DNA of 23,524 nucleotides from Bifidobacteriaceae bacterium (GTDB taxonomy: Bacteria; Actinomycetota; Actinomycetes; Actinomycetales; WQXJ01): NCBI GenBank assembly GCA_031266115.1, contig JAISBQ010000188.1:1-23524 (forward strand), in the 5' to 3' direction. Position 1 is the first letter of the stretch; each line of letters opens with the position of its first letter. This document shows, piece after piece, positions 1 through 7,221 of this stretch. A model generated the notes under the pieces. That model did no database searches. It saw nothing but the letters and a program-made list of their open reading frames with translations, and had not been told where the DNA came from. The translations under genes were made by a program, and so were the position numbers.

Positions 1-40
1 CGGGTCGCCGACCGGGCGGCCTCGGAGTGCGCTGACGCTG

Positions 41-88
41 GGCGCGGAACACGGGTTAGCGTCTGACGCAAACCCGTGTTCCCGCGCC
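41..88. repeat. Long near-perfect palindrome
   Basis: The outer arms GGCGCGGAACACGGGTT (41-57) and 71-88 are reverse complements apart from one extra G. The interior continues as GCGTC-T-GACGC (59-69) with one A/A mismatch. The whole 48 bp is thus close to a continuous palindrome and could extrude as a very stable hairpin. There is no T-run on either side, so it is not a canonical intrinsic terminator. It may end transcription of the unseen upstream gene or be a protein-binding site or dispersed repeat. Confidence 0.75.
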
Positions 89-129
89 TCACCGCGACGA
101 TGCCGTGTGTCCGGCGACCTGCGACGACA

Positions 130-149
130 CGGGTCGCCGACCCGGCGGC
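130..149. repeat. 15-bp palindrome with second copy at 1-20
   Basis: CGGGTCG-C-CGACCCG (130-144) is a perfect palindrome with a single central base. The 20 bases at 130-149 match positions 1-20 at 19 of 20 positions. A shorter part (CCCGGCGGCATC) recurs near 305-316. These look like remnants of a small dispersed intergenic repeat; two copies in one window are not enough to define a family. Confidence 0.5.
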
Positions 150-454
150 ATCCGGCGGCGGGTTGTATTGGCGACGGGACCGAGTTCCAGCCAATTGTGG
201 ACAACCGGGAACGACTGTCAACCGGGATGATCGGGGGCAGCGCGGGCCGACTGGGCCGGTTCCCAGCCGCCACCAAGTGCCAGATGACGGGGCGGGGCGA
301 GACGCCCCGGCGGCATCGTCCAAAATGTCCTAATGTCAGGTGTAACCGGAGTCGGCGACCGTGCTCAACCTGGTTCAGGGGCACGCCGCCGTCGCGGGGC
401 TTGCGCTGACGGCGTAGACCGACGAAAGTCAAGCGCGGGCCGAGGAGGTGACGG

Positions 455-466
455 TACCCTGGATCA
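455..466 (+). promoter_or_regulatory. Possible leaderless -10 box before rpe
   Basis: TACCCT (455-460) fits the actinobacterial TANNNT -10 pattern and ends six bases before the GTG of rpe, where a leaderless transcript would start. A Shine-Dalgarno-like AGGAGG also lies at 443-448, but about 18 bases from the GTG, longer than usual. No convincing -35 box is seen. This is a guess from spacing alone. Confidence 0.3.
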
Positions 467-1111
467 GTGCCAGTTGAGATAGCCCCGTCGATTCTGACGG
501 CAGACTTCGCCAATCTGGAACGGGAATTGGAGCGGATCGCCAGCGCCGACTGGGTGCACCTCGATGTGATGGACGGGCATTTCGTGCCCAATCTGACCAT
601 CGGCCTGCCGGTGATTCGCCGGATCGCGCAGATCAGCCCGTTGCCGACGGATGTGCACCTGATGATCGACAACCCCGACACTTATGCGCCCGAGTACGCG
701 GCGGCCGGGGCCACATCCGTGACTTTCCATCTGGAGGCCGCCAAAGCGCCCGTCAGATTGTCCCGCGAGATTCGACGGCAGGGGGCCAAAGCGGCGGCGG
801 CCATCAACCCTGCCACCCCCGTGGCTGCGCTGGAGAACCTGCTGGACGAGGTGGACATGATCCTCATCATGTCGGTGGAACCGGGATTCGGCGGCCAAAG
901 CTTCATCGAGCAGTCGCTCGCGAAGCTCGCGCAGGCCAAACGGTTGATCGGCGAAAGACCGATCAAGCTCGAGACCGATGGCGGCGCCGACCGTCAGACC
1001 ATGCCCCGCCTAGCCAAGGCGGGGGCCGATGTGGTGGTGGCCGGATCGGCGATCTTCGGCGCCGAGGACCCGGCGGCGGAGATCGAGGTTCTGAGGGAGC
1101 TCGGCCGTTGA
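467..1111 (+). CDS. rpe: Ribulose-phosphate 3-epimerase
   Basis: Interconverts D-ribulose 5-phosphate and D-xylulose 5-phosphate in the cytosol. Ribulose 5-phosphate is also a substrate of the RibB domain encoded downstream, which explains its place at the head of a riboflavin operon. The 214-residue protein is full length for this TIM-barrel family. Visible marks are S8 in APSIL, the metal/catalytic set H31 and D33 in VHLDVMDGHFVPN, H64 in DVHLMI, the MSVEPGFGGQSF loop and D171 in TDGGA. The start is GTG; an in-frame alternative with better spacing to the AGGAGG at 443-448 was not found. Its stop overlaps the ribD start by four bases (TTGA), so translation is probably coupled. Identity is very secure. 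Confidence 0.96.
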   Translation: MPVEIAPSILTADFANLERELERIASADWVHLDVMDGHFVPNLTIGLPVIRRIAQISPLPTDVHLMIDNPDTYAPEYAAAGATSVTFHLEAAKAPVRLSREIRRQGAKAAAAINPATPVAALENLLDEVDMILIMSVEPGFGGQSFIEQSLAKLAQAKRLIGERPIKLETDGGADRQTMPRLAKAGADVVVAGSAIFGAEDPAAEIEVLRELGR

Positions 1112-2094
1112 GCCCGGACGAGGCGATGGACAGGGCTTTCGCCTTGGCGGAACTGGGGCCCAAGCACGGCCCCAACCCGCGGGTCGGCTGTGTGATCGTG
1201 GACCGGCGAGGCAAAATCGCGGGCGAGGGCTACCATCACGGCGCCGGAAGCCCCCACGCCGAGGTGGCGGCGCTGGCGGACACGCGCCACCGGGGCAACT
1301 CCACCGAAGGCGCGACGGCGTACGTCACCTTGGAGCCATGCAACCATTCGGGGCGCACCGGTCCCTGCAGCCGCGCCCTCGAGCGGGCCGGGATCGAGCG
1401 GGTGGTGTACGCGTTGACCGATCCGAACACCATGGCCACCGGTGGGGCGGCCTACCTGCGCGACCACGGCATGGCCATCGAGGGCGATGTGGACCCGGCG
1501 CGCGGCATCGGGCTCAACAGGGCCTGGGTCCACGCCATGACGACCGGGCGTCCGTTCGTGACGCTCAAGCTCGCGGCGAGCTTGGACGGACGGGCTGCCG
1601 CTGCGGACGGATCGTCCCAGTGGATCACTGGCGCGCCGTCGCGGCACCACGCCCACCGCCGGCGCGAGCAGGTCGACGCGATCGTGGTGGGCACGGGGAC
1701 TTTCTTGGCCGACCGCCCCAAGCTGACTGCGCGGCGCGACGACGGCACCGCCTACGAGCACCAGCCGCTGCGGGTGGTGGTGGGAGAGCGCTCCATCGAC
1801 GCGCCGGAGTATCTTCACCTCAAGACGCATGAGCCCGCGCAGGTGCTGCAGCAGCTCGCCGCCCGCGAGGTCCGCCACGTCCTGATCGAGGGCGGCCCAA
1901 CCTTGGCTACGGCTTTCGTGCGGGCCGGGCTGGTCAACCAGATCGATTGCTACCTGGCGCCCGCGCTGTTGGGGGCTGGTGGTTTGGCCACTCTAGGCCT
2001 TTTGGGCATAGAGTCGGTTGACCAAGCTCTCCGCTGGCGCACCCGGCGGGCGGAACGGATCGGGGATGATGTGTTCATCGAGGTGGGAAGGTAG
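1108..2094 (+). CDS. ribD: Bifunctional riboflavin deaminase/reductase RibD
   Basis: Second and third steps of the pyrimidine branch of riboflavin synthesis: deamination of the diaminohydroxy-phosphoribosylamino-pyrimidinone, then reduction of its ribosyl chain to ribityl with NADPH. The N-terminal deaminase domain (about 1-145) carries the zinc ligands H50 and C78/C87 and the catalytic E52, in PHAE and EPCNHSGRTGPC. The C-terminal half is the dihydrofolate-reductase-like reductase, with FVTLKLAASLDGR and LIEGGPTLA. At 328 residues it is slightly short for the family, through a trimmed reductase domain. The start is TTG within a 4-base overlap with rpe, with GAGGGAG a few bases upstream. The two domains appear intact. 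Confidence 0.96.
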   Translation: MSPDEAMDRAFALAELGPKHGPNPRVGCVIVDRRGKIAGEGYHHGAGSPHAEVAALADTRHRGNSTEGATAYVTLEPCNHSGRTGPCSRALERAGIERVVYALTDPNTMATGGAAYLRDHGMAIEGDVDPARGIGLNRAWVHAMTTGRPFVTLKLAASLDGRAAAADGSSQWITGAPSRHHAHRRREQVDAIVVGTGTFLADRPKLTARRDDGTAYEHQPLRVVVGERSIDAPEYLHLKTHEPAQVLQQLAAREVRHVLIEGGPTLATAFVRAGLVNQIDCYLAPALLGAGGLATLGLLGIESVDQALRWRTRRAERIGDDVFIEVGR

Positions 2095-2096
2095 CT

Positions 2097-2660
2097 ATGT
2101 TCACTGGTTTGATTGAGGAGGTCGGTCGTGTCGTGGAGGCGACGCCGACCCGGCTCGGGGTCGAATGCCGCACAGTGCTTCAGGGTGCCGGGCTGGGCGA
2201 TTCGATAGCCGTCAACGGGGTCTGCCTGACCCTGGCCGAGCTGGAAGCGGACAGTTTCACCGCCGACGTGATGGGCGAGACGCTGGCCCGCACGAACCTC
2301 GGTGCTCTCGCGCCCGGCCATCCCGTCAACCTGGAGCGGGCGCTGAGGGCGGACGCGCGCCTGGGCGGCCACCTGGTGCAGGGGCACGTGGACGGGGTGG
2401 CCGCGCTGGCCGCCCGCGAGGACGGCAACATGGCGTTCGCGGTTCCGAACGGCCTGATGAAATACATCGCCCGCAAGGGCTCCATCGCGCTCAACGGCGT
2501 CTCCCTGACGGTGGTGGCGGTTGACGATGCCGTGTTCAGCGTCTCGCTCATCCCGACGACTTTGGCCGGCACCAACTTGGGAGGCTTGAGAGTCGGGGAC
2601 ACGGTCAACTTGGAGGTCGACGTGGTCGCCAAGTATCTCGAACGGCTGGTGCAGCGTTGA
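2097..2660 (+). CDS. ribE: Riboflavin synthase alpha chain
   Basis: Dismutates two molecules of 6,7-dimethyl-8-ribityllumazine to riboflavin and the pyrimidinedione that RibH reuses. The protein has 187 residues and the expected two tandem lumazine-binding domains. The first starts with MFTGLIEEVG and contains VNGVCLTL; the second contains the matching repeat LNGVSLTVV. The start ATG follows the ribD stop by two bases with AGGTGGGAAGG as ribosome-binding site, and the stop overlaps the ribBA start (TTGA). Called ribE here in the Gram-negative/Streptomyces sense (ribC in Mycobacterium). Nothing unusual is seen. Confidence 0.95.
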   Translation: MFTGLIEEVGRVVEATPTRLGVECRTVLQGAGLGDSIAVNGVCLTLAELEADSFTADVMGETLARTNLGALAPGHPVNLERALRADARLGGHLVQGHVDGVAALAAREDGNMAFAVPNGLMKYIARKGSIALNGVSLTVVAVDDAVFSVSLIPTTLAGTNLGGLRVGDTVNLEVDVVAKYLERLVQR

Positions 2661-3940
2661 TCCGGACCGGTACAGTCGAACAGGCCCTGGAGGCGATCCG
2701 GGCGGGGCGTCCGGTCCTGGTCGCGGACGACGCCGACCGCGAGAACGAGGCCGACGCCGTCATCGCCGCGTCCGGCGTGGACACGGCGTGGGTCGCCTGG
2801 ATCATCCGGCACTCCTCCGGCTACATGTGCGCGCCGATGACCCCGGAGCGGGCGGACGCCCTGAACCTGCCGTTGATGGTGCCGAACTCCCAGGACCCGC
2901 GTCGCACCGCGTACACCGTCACCGTCGATGCCGCGCACGGCGTCACCACCGGCATCTCGGCCGCCGACAGGGCCACCACTTTGCGGGTTCTGGCCGATCC
3001 GGCCTCGGGCGCGGGCGACCTCATCCGGCCCGGACACGTCCTGCCGCTGAGGGCGGTTCCGGGCGGGGTACTGCATCGCGGCGGCCACACCGAGGCCGCC
3101 GTGGACCTGTGCCGCTTGGCGGGGCTGCCGGAGGTGGCGGGCATCGCGGAGATGGTCCGCGACGACGGCTCGATGATGCGCTTGGCCGACTCGGCCGCGA
3201 TCGCCCGGCGCGACGGCCTGGTGTTGCTGACGATCGCCGACCTGATCGCCTGGCGACGGGCTCACGGCGACGTGCCCTCCGAAGCCGGGACGGCGGCATC
3301 GTCCCCTGGTTTGACCAAACGGGTGGCGGCGACGGGACGGGCTTTCCTCCCCACCGCTCATGGGGATTTCGACCTATGCGGCTACAGGGACCTGCGGACC
3401 GGCCAGGAGCATGTGGCGCTGGTGGCGCGCTCCAAGCCGGGGCGCGTGGTGAGGGTGCATTCCGAATGCCTGACGGGGGATGCTTTTGGGTCCGAGCGGT
3501 GCGACTGCGGCGCGCAACTGGCCTACGCTCTGGAGCGGGCCTCGGCCGATGGCGGGGCTGTCATCTACTTGACGGGACATGAGGGGCGGGGGATCGGGCT
3601 GAAGGCGAAGATCGACGCCTATGCCTTGCAGGACCGGGGCCGGGACACGGTGCAGGCGAACCTGGAACTGGGCTGGCCGGTGGACCGGCGCGAATACGGG
3701 GCCGCCGCCGCGATCGTGAAGGACCTGGGGCTGGAGCCGATTGTGCTCTTGACCAACAACCCGGCCAAGATCGAGGGGCTGACCGCGTTGGGGGTGGACG
3801 TCGAACGGGTCGAACGGATCGAGGTGGGCCGGACGGCGCACAATTCCGGTTACTTGGACACCAAGGCTCTGCAGCTGGGGCACAACCTGAGCGTCGGGGT
3901 GGGCAGCGCTGGCGCTGGCGGCGCGGACGGGGACGCGTGA
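2657..3940 (+). CDS. ribBA: Bifunctional DHBP synthase / GTP cyclohydrolase II
   Basis: Supplies both precursors of riboflavin: dihydroxybutanone phosphate from ribulose 5-phosphate (RibB half) and the diaminopyrimidine from GTP (RibA half). The N-terminal half (about 1-205) shows DADRENEAD, YMCAPM, VTTGISAADRA and HTEAAVDL. The C-terminal half shows the zinc cysteines C271, C282 and C284 in HSECLTGDAFGSERCDCG, followed by GHEGRGIGL and NNPAKIEGL. The 427-residue length is normal for the fusion. Translation starts at a TTG overlapping the ribE stop by four bases. All catalytic motifs of both halves are present, so it is likely a true bifunctional enzyme. Confidence 0.96.
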   Translation: MIRTGTVEQALEAIRAGRPVLVADDADRENEADAVIAASGVDTAWVAWIIRHSSGYMCAPMTPERADALNLPLMVPNSQDPRRTAYTVTVDAAHGVTTGISAADRATTLRVLADPASGAGDLIRPGHVLPLRAVPGGVLHRGGHTEAAVDLCRLAGLPEVAGIAEMVRDDGSMMRLADSAAIARRDGLVLLTIADLIAWRRAHGDVPSEAGTAASSPGLTKRVAATGRAFLPTAHGDFDLCGYRDLRTGQEHVALVARSKPGRVVRVHSECLTGDAFGSERCDCGAQLAYALERASADGGAVIYLTGHEGRGIGLKAKIDAYALQDRGRDTVQANLELGWPVDRREYGAAAAIVKDLGLEPIVLLTNNPAKIEGLTALGVDVERVERIEVGRTAHNSGYLDTKALQLGHNLSVGVGSAGAGGADGDA

Positions 3941-3952
3941 TGGGGGCGTGTG

Positions 3953-4510
3953 ATGGCCGGTAGCGGGGCGCCATCGCTGGACGCGAGCGGGCTGTCCGCA
4001 GGTGGCGGCAAGCCGTGGCGGATCGCGGTGGTGGCGTCACTGTGGCACTCGGAGATCATGGATGGCTTGGTGGGCGGGGCGGTGCGGGCGCTGGACGCCT
4101 CTGGGGCGGAGTCCTGGGTGGTCCGGGTGCCCGGCGCGTTCGAACTGCCGTTGGCGGCGAAGTGGTGCTTGGGTGGGCTTTACGAAACCCTGTTCCCGGA
4201 GCACATGCCGAACCTGGGCAGAGCGCACGGCGTGGTCGCCCTCGGCGTGGTCATCCGGGGCGGTACGCCGCACTTCGAGTACGTCTGCCAGGCGGCCACG
4301 TCCGGCCTGGCCCAGGTCGCCCTCGACACCGGCCATCCGGTCGGCTTCGGCGTCCTGACTTGCGACTCCGAGGCCGAGGCGCGCGACCGTGCGGGCCTGC
4401 CGGGCTCCCATGAGGACAAAGGCGCCGAGGCCGCCCAAGCCGTCCTGGCGATGCTCAACCTGCCGGGATCGCAGCCTCCTGGGACCGGATGGCCCGACTT
4501 GGTGATCTGA
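3953..4510 (+). CDS. ribH: Lumazine synthase with internal insertion
   Basis: Condenses the ribityl-aminopyrimidinedione with dihydroxybutanone phosphate to give ribityllumazine; usually assembles as pentamers or capsids. Key marks are VPGAFELP, ALGVVIRGGTPHFEYV with the catalytic H107, GFGVLTCD and GSHEDKGAEAA. The start is taken as the ATG, about six bases after a GGGGG stretch; a GTG immediately before it (3950) is equally in frame. Between ELPLAAK and HGVVALG there are about 14 more residues than I expect for the family (W71-G89, with the segment LYETLFPEHMPNLG). The N-terminal leader of about 20 residues is glycine/serine-rich. Last gene of the rib operon, nine to twelve bases after ribBA. 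Confidence 0.93.
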   Translation: MAGSGAPSLDASGLSAGGGKPWRIAVVASLWHSEIMDGLVGGAVRALDASGAESWVVRVPGAFELPLAAKWCLGGLYETLFPEHMPNLGRAHGVVALGVVIRGGTPHFEYVCQAATSGLAQVALDTGHPVGFGVLTCDSEAEARDRAGLPGSHEDKGAEAAQAVLAMLNLPGSQPPGTGWPDLVI

Positions 4511-4600
4511 GGTCGGGTCACTGAAAGGGTTCGAAGTCGGCTTCGCGTCGTGGGGATATCCGCCCGGATGTCCGCGCCCAAGCAGTTCGGAGGCGGACTC
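4511..4600. other. Junction between rib operon and accessory block
   Basis: This 90-base gap separates the ribH stop from the convergent amidohydrolase stop. It holds only a weak hairpin, CGAAG-TCGG-CTTCG (4532-4545), without a T-run, and an imperfect direct repeat GGATATCCGC/GGATGTCCGC (4554-4576). No tRNA, integrase or attachment-like repeat is visible, so the mechanism by which the block arrived cannot be read from the junction. Confidence 0.5.
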
Positions 4601-6319
4601 TCACAGCGGCTGCGGTCCTGGTCGCGGGTCGTGATCCTGCAAGGGCAGATCGGCAAACGGTCCGCTGCGATGTACAATTCTGCCGGCGACCAGGGTGAGG
4701 TTGGAAGCGAGCAGCGGGATCTCCTCGTCCGGCACCGTGAAGTAGTCGGAATCCAGCACGGCCAGGTCCGCGAGCGAGCCCGGCCGCAGAACCCCCCGGA
4801 TGTCGTCTTCGAAGGAGAACCAGGCCGAGCCGCGGGTGTACGCGTCAAGCGCTTCAGGACGCGAGAGCCGATTGGCGGCATCGCGCAGAGGGCCCCCGGA
4901 GACGTTGCGCCCGGTGATCAGGTACCAGAGGGACTGCCAAGGGTTGTACGAACCGGCGCGAGTGCCATCGGTGCCGGCCCCGAACGGGATCCCGAGCCGC
5001 CGGATCTGTCCGAGCGGCAGCAGATCTCTGGCCGTGTCCTCGCCCCATCGCGAGGCGATCACGTTCATTTTCTGGCTCAGCCGGCCTTGGATGGCCAGGC
5101 CCAGGCCGAGGCGTTTGACGCGCGCCAGGTCGGTGGCCGAAATGCATTCGGCGTGGCAGAGGTTCCATCTCAGCGAGTCGATCGGAGTCTGTTCGGCGAC
5201 CGCCTCGATGCCATCGAGAACTTTCGAGATGGAGGATTCCAAGATGGCGTGGATCGTGACGGGCCAACGGCGCCGCGCAGTGGCCCTGAGGGATTCGACG
5301 AAGGCGGTGAAGGCCTCGTCCGTGATCGGGAACGGGACCATCCCCTCCCAGTCATGGCATCCGAAATGGACCACTTCCCCGAGCCCCAGGACTGCGAGGA
5401 TTTCGTCGCCCAAGGCGGGCTCCAACATCTGCTCCCAGGTCTCGACCTCGGCGGGTTCGTTCCCCCGAGTGACGGGACAGAGGTTGGTCCGCACTCGGAT
5501 GGGCAAGCGGCCCTGGCGCCAGAGTGCCCGCACGGCTTGGTATTTGTCCGGGCTCATGCCGAGGCCACCGGCATCGACCACTCCGGTCAGTCCGACCGCC
5601 GCCATTCGTTGGAAGAACAAGCGGGAAGACTCGACCTCCCGCGCGAGGTCTGTCGGGGCGGCCAAGGAGGCGATCAACGCATAGGCCGGCAGCCCTCGAA
5701 CCACGCCGGTCGGGCGCCCGGCCGCGTCGCGGTCGAGCGTCCCTCCGGCCGGGTCGGGGCACGCATCTGCCCATCCCAGGGCGTCAAGCGCCCTCGCGTT
5801 GAGGACGGCATGGTCGTCGTGGCCGTACAGCGGATGCACGAAGACGGGATTGTCCGGCGCCGCTGCGGTCAGCTCCGTCGGCGTGGGCATACGTGGTTCG
5901 TCCGTCAACTGGGCCGGGTACCAGCCGCCCAAGACCAGGATCCACGCGCCTGGCCCACGTTCGGCGGCTGCGGCGGAGATTGTCGCGAGGCCATCTTGGA
6001 GGGTGCGGATCGCGTTCCATTCGACCTCGTCGATGTAGGAGCTGGCACCCCTGATGGCGTGAAGATGAGAGTCGATGAGGCCTGGCACAACGCGGGCACC
6101 GTGAAGGTCGATGACCTTGGTGTCGCGGTGCCCGCGCGGCATGATCTCCTCTTCTGCCCCCAGAGCCAGGACCCGCCCGTCGCCTATGGCGACGGCTCGG
6201 GGAGGTCGGTCCGCGTCATCCGCGATGCCGCCCCAAAGGCGGGCGTTGGTCAGGATCATGTCTGCCGACCGTCCGGATTCCCGTCCGTTGGTCAGGGTGT
6301 CAGATTCAGCGTTGGTCAC
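4601..6319 (-). CDS. YtcJ-like metal-dependent amidohydrolase
   Basis: Amidohydrolase_3 (YtcJ/N-substituted formamide deformylase-like) cytosolic hydrolase; the real substrate of most members is unknown. With the chosen GTG start it has 572 residues, normal for the family. It shows the composite-domain N-terminus (MILTNARLWGG, then GARVVPGLIDSHLH), the metal pair H85 and H87, a later HAILESS segment, NLCHAEC, and the GTDGTRAGSYNPW loop with the metal aspartate. The C-terminal beta sandwich ends with RPGSLADLAVLDSDYF. The GTG is preferred over a TTG 18 bases upstream because GGAGG lies about seven bases before it. It is divergent from a FadR-type regulator and has a candidate operator (6340-6350) 20 bases upstream. 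Hydrolysis of an amide, lactam or cyclic imide is possible but not shown. Confidence 0.85.
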   Translation of the reverse strand: MTNAESDTLTNGRESGRSADMILTNARLWGGIADDADRPPRAVAIGDGRVLALGAEEEIMPRGHRDTKVIDLHGARVVPGLIDSHLHAIRGASSYIDEVEWNAIRTLQDGLATISAAAAERGPGAWILVLGGWYPAQLTDEPRMPTPTELTAAAPDNPVFVHPLYGHDDHAVLNARALDALGWADACPDPAGGTLDRDAAGRPTGVVRGLPAYALIASLAAPTDLAREVESSRLFFQRMAAVGLTGVVDAGGLGMSPDKYQAVRALWRQGRLPIRVRTNLCPVTRGNEPAEVETWEQMLEPALGDEILAVLGLGEVVHFGCHDWEGMVPFPITDEAFTAFVESLRATARRRWPVTIHAILESSISKVLDGIEAVAEQTPIDSLRWNLCHAECISATDLARVKRLGLGLAIQGRLSQKMNVIASRWGEDTARDLLPLGQIRRLGIPFGAGTDGTRAGSYNPWQSLWYLITGRNVSGGPLRDAANRLSRPEALDAYTRGSAWFSFEDDIRGVLRPGSLADLAVLDSDYFTVPDEEIPLLASNLTLVAGRIVHRSGPFADLPLQDHDPRPGPQPL

Positions 6320-6339
6320 TGTCCTACCTCCATTCAAAC

Positions 6340-6350
6340 TGGCCTAGCCG
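6340..6350 (-). promoter_or_regulatory. Candidate operator upstream of amidohydrolase
   Basis: Read on the minus strand this is CGGCTAGGCCA, matching TGGCTAGGCCA at 16309-16319 in 10 of 11 bases. It lies 20 bases upstream of the amidohydrolase start, the same distance as the first operator of the transketolase operon. It also sits in the intergenic region of the first FadR-type regulator, so one site could serve both promoters. The partner site seen 15-16 bp away at the other promoters is not recognisable here. Confidence 0.5.
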
Positions 6351-6361
6351 GTAAGCTCGGC

Positions 6362-6380
6362 GTTATCGTATTTATCACAC
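6362..6380. promoter_or_regulatory. AT-rich divergent promoter core
   Basis: This short AT-rich stretch in an otherwise GC-rich region has a direct repeat TTATC (6363-6367 and 6372-6376). It offers possible -10 boxes on both strands: TACGAT leftward for the amidohydrolase, TATTTA (6369-6374) rightward for the regulator. No clear -35 boxes. The rightward box ends six bases before the ATG at 6381, so a leaderless form of the regulator starting there is possible. Confidence 0.35.
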
Positions 6381-6425
6381 ATGGCGCACGAGAACTCGGC
6401 GCTGGGTCAAAGAGCGAGGAAACCT

Positions 6426-7220
6426 ATGGCAAGGTCCAAGGACGTGAACCGCGAGTTCGTTCTGAATTCGATTGAGGAACGCGCGCCGTTCCATACGCGA
6501 GCAGGCAACAACGCGGCCGAGGACATAGCGAACCGAATCCAAACGTTGATCATCAAAGAGAACCTTCACGATGGCGCCCGCCTGCCGTCGGAACGCGACT
6601 TGGCGGAGCATTTGGCCACCAGCCGACCAACGGTCAGCCAAGCGATCCGGACTCTCGTTGTGCGCGGTCTGGTTGAGTCGCGTCGCGGATCGGGCAACTA
6701 CGTCATCCGCCACCCGGAGGCCTCCCTGGCTGCGGCGGTGGACCTGATGCTGAACCTCAACACCGAATCGGTCAACCATCTCGCCGAATTGCGGCTCCTG
6801 CTGGAATCGGCCGGCATCGACACGGCGGTCGACCGAGGGACGCCGGACGATTTTGCGGACGCCGAGAAAGCATTGGGGCAGATCCGGACCTGCACCGGGA
6901 ACACCGCAGCCTGGATGACTGCCGACACGCGCTTCCATGCCGCCCTGGTTCGCGCATCCAAGAACCCGTACCTGTTCTCGATCTATGAGTCCGTTCACAC
7001 CGCTCTCATCTCGTACGAATACCGCGCCTGGGTTCGGAGCGGCCAAGTCCCGTCGTGGTTGGGCAAAGCCGGCGCCGACGACATGGTGGCCATCCACGAA
7101 CCGATTCTGCGCGCTGTCAAGGCTCGCGATGCGCAGGCCGCGCGCGAAGCGGTCCAGCAACATCACCGGATAATGGCCATGCACCTCGCCGACGCGTTGC
7201 CCGGCTCGCCCGAAGCCTAG
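6426..7220 (+). CDS. GntR-family regulator, FadR subfamily (first)
   Basis: DNA-binding, ligand-responsive repressor. The winged helix-turn-helix covers about residues 40-95 (LPSERDLAEHLATSRPTVSQ, then GLVESRRGSGNYV). The FCD effector domain follows, with ELRLLLES, RFHAALVRASKNPYL and HEPILRAV, whose Asp/His residues normally bind a metal and a carboxylate ligand. The chosen ATG has GAGG eight bases upstream and gives 264 residues; an ATG at 6381 would add 15 residues and could be leaderless. It is divergent from the amidohydrolase and ends one base from the convergent cupin gene. Because its own intergenic region holds a TGGCTNAGCCA-like site, it is my preferred candidate for the repressor of that regulon; this is inference. 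Confidence 0.88.
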   Translation: MARSKDVNREFVLNSIEERAPFHTRAGNNAAEDIANRIQTLIIKENLHDGARLPSERDLAEHLATSRPTVSQAIRTLVVRGLVESRRGSGNYVIRHPEASLAAAVDLMLNLNTESVNHLAELRLLLESAGIDTAVDRGTPDDFADAEKALGQIRTCTGNTAAWMTADTRFHAALVRASKNPYLFSIYESVHTALISYEYRAWVRSGQVPSWLGKAGADDMVAIHEPILRAVKARDAQAAREAVQQHHRIMAMHLADALPGSPEA

Positions 7221-7221
7221 C

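Larger units (their letters stand above)
1..466. other. Gene-free upstream region with dyad symmetries
   Basis: No reading frame here resembles a protein I recognise; the short open frames are arginine/proline-rich and overlap one another, as expected of random high-GC DNA. The stretch holds a long palindrome (41-88), a 15-bp palindrome (130-144) whose left part recurs at 1-20, a 7-bp-stem hairpin with loop AGA (293-309), and a possible leaderless promoter just before rpe. No FMN riboswitch core (for example an ACCGGCGGT-like segment) was found, although this is the leader of a riboflavin operon. Confidence 0.6.

Noticed and set aside
107..409. Small plus-strand frame upstream of rpe
   Set aside because: Arg/Pro-rich composition, runs through palindromes and repeats, no homology seen by eye.
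1009..1017. GCCTAGCCA, an operator-like match inside rpe
   Set aside because: Lies within a conserved coding segment, matches only 9 of 11 bases of the operator, and is not near a promoter.
2180..3361. Long minus-strand open frame opposite ribE/ribBA
   Set aside because: Arg/Pro/Gly-rich shadow of conserved plus-strand genes.
4532..4545. Hairpin after ribH as an intrinsic terminator
   Set aside because: Stem of five pairs with no following T-run on either strand; too weak to call.
4550..6475. Very long open frame on the plus strand opposite the amidohydrolase
   Set aside because: It mirrors the amidohydrolase codons, has no recognisable motif and no suitable ribosome-binding site; long antisense frames are expected in high-GC genes.
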